Source of the DNA: Earliella scabrosa
Lineage: Eukaryota > Basidiomycota > Agaricomycetes > Polyporales > Polyporaceae
Length of the DNA stretch: 64,000 bases
Direction: 5' to 3'
Assembly: GCA_022605405.1 (NCBI GenBank)
Contig: JABYQQ010000008.1
Span: 1,426,001-1,490,000, forward strand
Part shown: piece by piece, positions 57,301 to 64,000 of the stretch
Position numbering within the stretch: position 1 is the first letter of the stretch
Layout of the letters: each line of letters opens with the position of its first letter
The notes under the pieces: model-generated
The model's database searches: none
What the model saw: only the letters and a program-made list of their open reading frames with translations
Told to the model about the DNA's origin: nothing
Made by a program: the position numbers and the translations under genes

Positions 57301-60132
57301 CGTCAATCTCACCCGTCCTGCTGCCGGTGGTCCATGGCGCGTGACGCTGATCAATTGGGAACACAATCATGGCCGCATGATTCCTGAAGGTGGATCCATA
57401 CCCCGTCCGCCAACTCAAGCTCAGCGCGATACTGTTGCGAAACTTGCCTCTTCGAACCACACCTTCACTCGGCGTCATATTGATGCTGTACTCCGTGAGC
57501 AGTTTCCGGAGCATGTACTTGAGCCGCGTCAGATCAGCAACATCATCAACGATGCACGTCGAACTGCGCAAGCCGAGGTCGATCGTCTAGGTGGTGATGT
57601 CAACTCGATCATCTCACGGATCCAGGAGCTCATTGAGGAGGGACAGCCATGGCGGTTCAAGTTACGGTTGGACGAGTCACAAACACTCATTTGTCTCTGG
57701 TGGCAATCTCCGGAACAGGCAAGGCTGACGCAGCGCTATCATGACATCCTCCTAAACGACAACACCTACAATCGCAACACCTATGGCTATCCACTCAACA
57801 TCGGCATCGGCATAGACAACTTTGCCAAGTCACGCAATCTTTGGTATGCACTACATGCGACAGAGGACATGCAAACCCACGCCTGGGTGTACCGATGTCA
57901 CCTCGAGAGCGCAGAACATCCACCTGAAGCTCTCATTACAGATCGCCATGTCTCACTCATTGCAAGCGCTGCCCTCGTCTTCCCTCTTTCACACCATCTC
58001 TACTGCCTACACCATCTCAACGGAAATGTTGCGCAGCACATTCAGCCTAAGCTTGGTCCACGGTGGAGCGCTTTCACTCAAGAGTTCTGGGCTGCTTATC
58101 GAGCAGTCTCTCCGGAAGAGTTCGATCGCCTATGGAAGAAGCTACTTGATCATTATCCCGCTGCACATGCCTATCTACAGGAGGAGCTATATCCGTGCCG
58201 TGAGCGCTGGGCCTGGGCCTGGGTCAGCACTATCTTTACTGCCGGGGTGCGGACGAACGGACGGGTCGAGGGAGAGAACCGAGTCAACAAGTGTCTCACA
58301 GGTCCGAAGAAGACATTCCGCCAGGTGTTCGATGCACTCAATGAGCGCGCTGAGGAACAGTCAAAGAATGACTTGATTAGTGTGCGGCAGGTATGAGATC
58401 GCAGTTGGCTCTTATATATTCAGAAATACACTCATTCCATCCAACACAGCTTTCACGTCGACAGCAGCCAAATCACAATCTCGAGATGCTCTTCCGGAAT
58501 CCACTCTCCCTCCTTCGACAGTACGCCGGTCCATACGCTCTGCAGACGGCCTATACGCAGATGGAACAGAGCGTATACTACAAGACCGAAGTTGTGCAGC
58601 TTCCTATGGGAATGAGGAACTGGGTCCGTCCAGAATAGCTGTAGCATACTCTGAACTTACCTCTGATGGATATACTACAGAACGAGTATGTTCTACGCAT
58701 CAAAGAAGAAGGGTTTACCTGGAGTACATCTGAACAACAGGTCAAGTCGAGTATTATGATCATGGTAGCTGTTTTCGCTAACAATATGACAGACGACGTT
58801 CAATACTTTCGATAATGATGAGCAGTACATCTCAACGAAGTGGATTCTGCGTCTCGTGCAGAAGCGCGGATTGAAAGTCAAGCATCTCCTCAAAATCAGT
58901 CATGGCTCATCAAAGACCGCATCTCCGCACTATATCGTGGTCATAGACCCGTACCAGCATGTCTGTGATTGTGGCATGGGACTCAATCTGGGCATACCAT
59001 GCCGTCATTACTTCCAGGCATTAACAGCGACACGTGGTGCAGGTCTGCTGTTTCATATAGGTCTTGTCCGCCCAAGGTGCGTGCATACTAGTACTCACGC
59101 TATCATATCCGACGAGTGGGATGGACTCACGAGCCATGACTCTAGATGGTACCAGGATCCTACACTTGATGTTGCAACTGTATCTCCTGTGACACTCGAT
59201 GAGGTGCAAACAGCGTCAAGCATGAAGACTGTCCCTCTCGGACGGACATCAAACCCCCTCAATCCACCCCGTACTCGAGCTCCAACACCACCTCCTCCGA
59301 CAACAACCTTGAATGCACGTACCGTGTATCATGAAGCTCAGAATGCAATCCGCCCACTCCTCTCTCATGTGCAAACACAGGAAGACCTCGACGAGCTTCT
59401 AGAGGATATTACACACTTACAGTAAGTTTATGACTCACATTCTGCTTCGAGTCCATACCTTGCTTAAGTTGAATGGTGCAGCCAGGAGCGACAAGAGGAG
59501 CGAGCAAATACAGGAGTCCGAGACCCACCAAAGGTGCAGCACAAAGGACGTCCACGCACGGTTCGCCTGACAGGAGCGATTGAAGGGAGGCCCCAGGGTG
59601 GAGGAGGAAAGCGAGGGCAGATCCGAGAGTCACAGCCAGAGCCTCGTCCTGCAGCTATAAGAGCGGCGGAACCGTTAGCATCCAGAGAGGCGGAGGGTCG
59701 TACTCGACTTGAGAGGAGGTGCGGGCTCTGTCGACAGCCAGGTCACAACCGTACGACATGTCCGATGCGGCGGAACGAAGGAGGGTGAAGGTGTTCTGGA
59801 TAGACGCCAGAGACTGGTCACTCTCGAACCGGTCATATTCTTGAATCTCAGTTATGCTCACAGTGGCATATGTTCTTACTGACTCAAACCCTTCTTGCTG
59901 CAGTGCAATGCACTAATGTACACTTTGTTGAGCTTAGCCATCCGTATAACAAGAGATATGCAGTCCGCAATGTCGTGTCTACGTGCACAATTGACGCTCT
60001 GATCCTGATATAGAAGGTGGGCGGCTGCGGTGCCTCCGGCTGACATCAGCACCCTCGCCGTTACACAACGGGGGTTGCCAAATAGTCCTTGGCTTCAGGA
60101 CAAGCACCCGGGGTTGCCAAATAGAATTATCC
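54308..60132 (+). mobile_element. MULE copy 2 (5825 bp)
   Basis: Identical by eye to copy 1 except for one additional C in the run near 54645 (seven Cs worth of tract before CTAATTTATG against one fewer in copy 1 near 48819). It has the same 30-bp inverted ends and the same subterminal repeat (60071-60085 and 60110-60124). Same orientation as copy 1. Confidence 0.93.
54785..59788 (+). CDS. Ulp1-like peptidase / MULE transposase fusion, 1488 aa, copy 2
   Basis: The same exon structure as copy 1 shifted by 5830: 54785-55138, 55193-55960, 56019-56132, 56193-56288, 56357-58390, 58450-58623, 58681-58740, 58793-59076, 59146-59421, 59482-59788. The translated segments are identical to copy 1, including the peptidase triad, the SIM-like stretches, the DDE residues, SWIM and the knuckle. 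The one-base difference between copies lies upstream of the start codon and leaves the protein unchanged. Confidence 0.9.
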
Positions 60133-60308
60133 TGTGGGCTCTGCCACGAGGCTCGCGACGTCGACGGGCGCGTGGGCGACGCGCATGAACGGCGGGATCA
60201 GCCGGGAGCACCGCCCCTTGTCAAAGCGGGCGTGATGGGGACGGAAGCGAGAGGCCCGCCCAAGGCCCGCCGTCCTATTGTCCACTTCCGACCCGTCGCG
60301 AGCACTCG

Positions 60309-60315
60309 TATATAA
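60309..60315 (+). promoter_or_regulatory. TATA box of the 60528 gene
   Basis: TATATAA lies 213 bp upstream of the ATG, followed by a CT-rich leader typical of well-expressed fungal genes. The MULE dimer ends 177 bp upstream of it, so distal promoter sequence was moved 11.7 kb away. Confidence 0.55.
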
Positions 60316-60527
60316 CGCCTGCCCTGATCTCCGCCCTCCTCCAGCTCTCTCCTTGCTCTCGTCCTCGTCCAGCCTCGTCATCGTCCCACTCTCAGACTCC
60401 GACAAGTACCGTTACTAATCGTTATACTATCTATCCCCACGCTCCCCACAACAGCACTCCGCTCGCACCCACCGTTTATTACCCCCACCCGTCCGTCCGT
60501 TTTTTTTCTCCCGCACGCTCGTCTGCC

Positions 60528-61313
60528 ATGGCCGCTGCTGCACCCTCTCACCGCATCCACTCCATCCACGGCGCATTCGGTGCTCCCAGCCGGTACGGTC
60601 ACTCATCTCTCTCCATGAGCACCGCCCAAGCCTCCTGGAACCGCATCCCCAACGTCTGTGCTCCCCGCCGGTCCTCCTACGACTCCGACCCGCTCGCCCC
60701 GCTCGCACGCACAACACCAGCCTCCGGGTCTGGGGCGTGCACAGACAGGCCGACAGGCCTCGGCATGCGCTCCCTCTCGACCGGCGTGTCAGCCTCAGGC
60801 AGCCGCCCCCGTCGGACGACCATTTCCTACGGCTCCCCCACCCCGACCCGCCGTGCGCCTCCTCCCCCGCCCGTGCCCGCAGAACGCACCGCATCCGCCC
60901 TCGCTTCGTCCGTCGCAGCCTCCCCCGCCATCCCCAAGACGATCGCCATCCCCGAGGTCGAGGACCCGTTCGCAGACGCCGTCGAGCCCGTCGAAGAGCT
61001 CTCCCCCTTCCCACCCACCTCTTCCTCGGCCCGCCCGTCCCGCGTCGCCTCGGCCGTCTCGTCCTACGCCATGTGCGGCTCCTCCTCGACGTCCTTGGGC
61101 GGGTGCGGCGCGCAGAGCAATATCACTGTCCCGCCCGGGCTCGGCGTGAGCATACCGAGCGCGAAGGACATGCGCGGGCGGCTCGTCGCGAGCGTGCTGC
61201 TCAGCCGTGGAAGCGGCCGTCCGCTCGGGGTCTACCTCCGCCGTCGACTCTCTGGCGTCGGCCAGACGTACGTCAAGAGCGGGCTCTCGCAGCTCGTCGC
61301 CGCCGCGGCGTAA
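60528..61313 (+). CDS. Unrecognised Ser/Ala/Pro-rich protein, 261 aa
   Basis: Single open exon with a good start context (GCCATGGCC) behind a TATA box and CT-rich leader. The protein is low-complexity in its first two thirds, with an acidic patch (EVEDPFADAVEPVEELSPFP) followed by a Ser-rich run. The C-terminal 60 residues look more ordered (MRGRLVASVLLSRGSGRPLG; GVYLRRRLSGVGQTY). There is no signal peptide and no known domain. Overlapping open frames exist because the region is very GC-rich, but this frame alone has a proper start. Confidence 0.6.
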   Translation: MAAAAPSHRIHSIHGAFGAPSRYGHSSLSMSTAQASWNRIPNVCAPRRSSYDSDPLAPLARTTPASGSGACTDRPTGLGMRSLSTGVSASGSRPRRTTISYGSPTPTRRAPPPPPVPAERTASALASSVAASPAIPKTIAIPEVEDPFADAVEPVEELSPFPPTSSSARPSRVASAVSSYAMCGSSSTSLGGCGAQSNITVPPGLGVSIPSAKDMRGRLVASVLLSRGSGRPLGVYLRRRLSGVGQTYVKSGLSQLVAAAA

Positions 61314-62617
61314 TCCTGGGCTCTGGGCGAAGCGAGGGCGGTGTGGCGGGTGATGCCACAGGGCGTGCGGTTTAGACGCAGGGAGCTGGGCTGGGGACGG
61401 ATGGATGGGACACGCTGAGCACATGTGCGCCTCCCGTTCATGTTTCCCGGTCAGTCTTGCTTGCCGCTGTTGTTTCCTTTTTGCTCTTTTTTTCCTCCTT
61501 GGGCTCGGACGACATGCTCGTTACGTTGGATCCTCAAAACACCCCCTCTCTACGCACCTGCATTTCCCCCCATCCTGACTCCCTTCCCTTCCATCTATGT
61601 TGTGTATCTCCCATCCCCATCGCACCCGCACCCTCTCTCTCACACGCATACTTGGCTGCCGCACATCTCGCTTCCCGCATCTCCTCTCGCTATCTTGCAT
61701 CGCATCATCCTTTCCGCACCCCCCTCCCTCTCGTTCCTACCGTAATTGCATCCCCCACAGACACACGACCCGTTCCCGTTCCTTGCGTCTCCTCTCTCTC
61801 TCCTCTGTCTCTTCTGTCCGTCATCATGTCATGAATATCAAGGGCCGCACCACACTGTAGAATCACCATCATTTCTCCATCTTTATTTCCCTGGTCACGA
61901 CTGCAACGCTCTCCTCTCTCTCGCTCTTGTTCTCTCTCTCTAATATCAACGGTTCCTCTCACTCTCTCTCACTCTCATCTCTCATCTCATCTCTGGTCGA
62001 ACTGCACATACGCTACCCTCGCCCCTCTAGTATTTATCCCCCTCCTCCGGTTCTTCTCTTGTTTGGCTGCACCCCACCCGAAGGGCGAAAACGAAAGGTC
62101 CAAGATGTGTACTACCACCCCCAACACCTCCACCATTATAGCTGTAATCCCACCCACCCGTATTACGCGTTCTCTCGTCTGCAGCTGCGAGTCCGACTGT
62201 CCGAGTGATGTTCTGGATTCCTTGCGTCGCTCCCACAGCACGTCGTACGGTATGTACGTACTCAGCGGCGGCCGGGTAAATACCAGTGGTCGGACGGAGC
62301 CAGGACGGAGCTCGTGGTGTACCGTGTCGCACAAGCTCCGGGCCGTTCCTCCCGACTTCCGACCGATTCGCGGACGTAAAACGACACGAGCCTGACGTAC
62401 TCGGGTGTGCCTGTGTGCTTGTCCAGTGTCGTCCGCACAAGGTCCGCACGCATGTGCATGTGCCATGCATCTGCATCAGTCCGAGTCGTGACGCAAACCG
62501 TGATCGCTATCCAGTGCTTACATGTAGTGTGTGTAGGCCTGCAGTTGAACTCGAGTAAGTACTGACGTCCTCGTGTGCAATCCGAATCATGTCATATGGT
62601 GCCTCCTCTTGGGTGTC
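61314..62617. other. CT-rich flank without a supportable gene
   Basis: The plus strand is pyrimidine-rich from 61430 to 62000, with CTCTCTCTC runs near 61910-61990. Open frames reflect composition. Probably 3' flank of the 60528 gene and spacer before the tRNA. Confidence 0.45.
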
Positions 62618-62696
62618 TCCGATATGGTGTAGTGGCTAACATTATCGCCTCTCATAAAGTACGCGATAGCCCGGGGTTCGATTCCCCGTGTCGGAA
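62618..62696 (+). tRNA. tRNA-Glu(CTC) with 7-nt intron
   Basis: Acceptor TCCGATA pairs with TGTCGGA (one G-U pair). The D-arm region is TGGTGTAGTGGCTAACATT and the T-arm CCGGGGTTCGATTCCCCG, with standard A and B boxes. Anticodon stem ATCGC/GCGAT encloses CTCTCA, then TAAAGTA, then C. The expected loop is CTCTCAC, so TAAAGTA is an intron one base 3' of the anticodon (after position 37), the canonical place. Discriminator base is A. Confidence 0.93.
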
Positions 62697-62718
62697 CGAT
62701 ACAGTAATTGTACCACAG

Positions 62719-62724
62719 TTTTTT
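62719..62724 (+). terminator. Pol III terminator of the tRNA-Glu gene
   Basis: A run of six T, 22 nt downstream of the tRNA 3' end. Confidence 0.75.
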
Positions 62725-64000
62725 CCTTCCTGGAAGGAATCTTCGCCACCCACCGTGACCGCAATGCGGGTAGTCTCATACCAAGACCGTCCATGTGTTG
62801 AACCTAGCAATGCGGGTGCCAACCGGCAGAAGACTTTCTGTGCCTGGTATGTAGGATGGCTGTGGTTTTGCTTACTTTATTCTTCCGTAGTTCCGAGGGC
62901 ATGTATGTATATACAGTCCGAATCGACGATCTGCGTGCGACGTGACTAGCACCGGTTCACCCATGGCCAGACACGTGCACTGCAAGCCTGCGGTCGCTTC
63001 TAATCAGAGGAATAGTTCGAATTGGACGGTGCTGGCGCGAGACCACCGTTGAGTAGAGAGTTACATAGATCACGAGATCACAGGAGTACCCAACAAGTTG
63101 AAGCAGGAATCGAGATGCCCGAGCGATCCGGGTGATCATCTATGTAGGTTGCAAGTAAAGCGAGAGGATAGGAGCGCAATGTCGGTAACAGAGACGAGGT
63201 CAGTGCAATTGCAAGCTGTGCTATACGCCGCGTTGGGGGTCTGTCTATTAGCGCGTAAGGAAGGTCGGGAGCAAGGAAGGTCGGGAGAGAAAGATCTTGG
63301 ACGACAAGGGAAGTAGAACTCTCGCCGCGACCATGACCGTGAGTTGGGGCAGCAGACCGAAGGCTCTGGTGGCAACACAACCGGGAGAGCAAAGTGCCAG
63401 ACTCCAATGCTACTGATCTTTAGGTGGGCCGGAGATGTCCTGTCCGAAGGTGTCGAACTTGAGCTTCAATAATCCCGACGACGGACAGCTTGTGGCCTTG
63501 GGATTGTGGAGCTCGCGACGGAGTTGTTGTGCAGCCGCGGGATTGGGAGCTCGGGCGCATATCGACGTGAACAGGAATCAACTTTGGATGGAGAACACAG
63601 GGCGGAGATCGGGAGCCCGACTCGGAGGAGAAGCGTCAGGCGTCAGAACGCAGCTATCGCCGCACTGGATAGGCCTAGGGCTGATGTGGCAGCAGGCGGC
63701 CAAAGCGTATTCGAGTCCCCGCTGGAACATCAAGACGTCGTGGGGTTTGACTCTTGAGAGCATCAACTTGAAGATATTCGAGACCACTTGGGTTGGCATC
63801 ATTCTACACTGTTGCCGTGAGCATAATCGACACTGCTGGGCACTTCGGTGGCCGGAGGGTTTCCGCACGATTTGCTGACCGCACCGCGACGACAATGCAC
63901 CTCTGAGCGCCTGATTGGAGAAGAAGAGGTCGAAGAGTCCTCCCGGGCGCAAGCTTGAAACTGTATCATGGTCACCGCGACCGCGAGACGTGGATGGCGT
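62725..64000. other. No recognisable gene to the window edge
   Basis: A 147-codon plus ORF (63435-63878) and opposing minus ORFs are open, but show no domain or splice logic. The direct repeat GGAAGGTCGGGAG occurs twice at 63260-63288. Confidence 0.4.

Larger units (their letters stand above)
48470..60141. mobile_element. Head-to-tail MULE dimer flanked by one 9-bp target duplication
   Basis: TGTGGGCTC occurs at 48470-48478 and 60133-60141. Between them are two copies of one element (48479-54302 and 54308-60132) joined by GGCTC (54303-54307), which equals the last five bases of the duplication. Neither copy alone has matching 9-bp flanks; only the outer pair match. Confidence 0.93.

Noticed and set aside
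48479..60132. Two independent MULE insertions side by side
   Set aside because: Each copy alone lacks matching 9-bp flanks; only the outermost flanks match, and the middle has a 5-bp piece of that duplication.

Overview
The window is nuclear DNA of a mushroom-forming basidiomycete (Agaricomycetes). The signs are multi-exon genes with introns of about 50-65 nt, two FunK1-type fungal kinases, a Plavaka-type DNA transposon with an N-terminal C2H2 finger, and basidiomycete-style Cdc73, eIF2A and Atg15. No database search was possible. Family names rest on motifs and remembered family consensus. Exon coordinates come from splice sites and reading-frame arithmetic.

Layout. 1-10 kb is transposon debris: a retrotransposon gag-like fragment with LTR-like sequence, a truncated TA-flanked MITE, a Plavaka transposase gene with a frameshift, a complete 716-bp hAT-type MITE with an 8-bp target duplication, and an AT-rich island (7.6-10 kb) with a 0.3-kb-arm inverted repeat and a tRNA-derived SINE-like unit. 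Two unrecognised accessory-type genes lie at 6.6-7.4 and 10.2-12.3 kb. 13.3-14.5 kb is strongly pyrimidine-biased on the plus strand. 15.1-21.7 kb is one LTR retrotransposon of Ty3/gypsy type. It keeps gag and protease, has lost RT, RNase H and integrase, has nearly identical LTRs, carries a 717-bp hAT-type MITE inside gag, and appears to sit inside a host ORF.

22.4-43.3 kb is mostly host genes: ATG15 vacuolar lipase; a FunK1 kinase split by a 267-bp MITE; a second, frameshifted FunK1 relative; an AHL-lactonase-like metallo-beta-lactamase; eIF2A divergent from CDC73 across 257 bp; a 508-aa F-box protein convergent with CDC73; and a 12-exon MFS transporter. 43.4-48.5 kb has few supportable genes.

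48.5-60.1 kb is the most striking part. Two head-to-tail copies of one Mutator-like element (MULE), about 5.82 kb each, lie between a single pair of 9-bp target duplications (TGTGGGCTC) and are separated only by GGCTC. Each copy has one open 10-exon gene predicted to encode 1488 aa. In order it carries a Ulp1/C48-like cysteine peptidase domain, two SUMO-interacting-motif-like stretches, a FAR1-like zinc finger, a MULE DDE core, a SWIM finger and a CCHC knuckle. The copies differ by one nucleotide in a C-run as far as I can see. The dimer sits about 0.4 kb upstream of an unrecognised 261-aa gene (60.5-61.3 kb), just outside its TATA box. A tRNA-Glu(CTC) gene with a 7-nt intron is at 62.6 kb.

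Overall the window is a conserved host gene block (autophagy, transcription elongation, translation initiation, ubiquitin ligase adaptor, transport) bounded and broken by at least six transposon families, several of which left exact target duplications that allow the empty site to be inferred.
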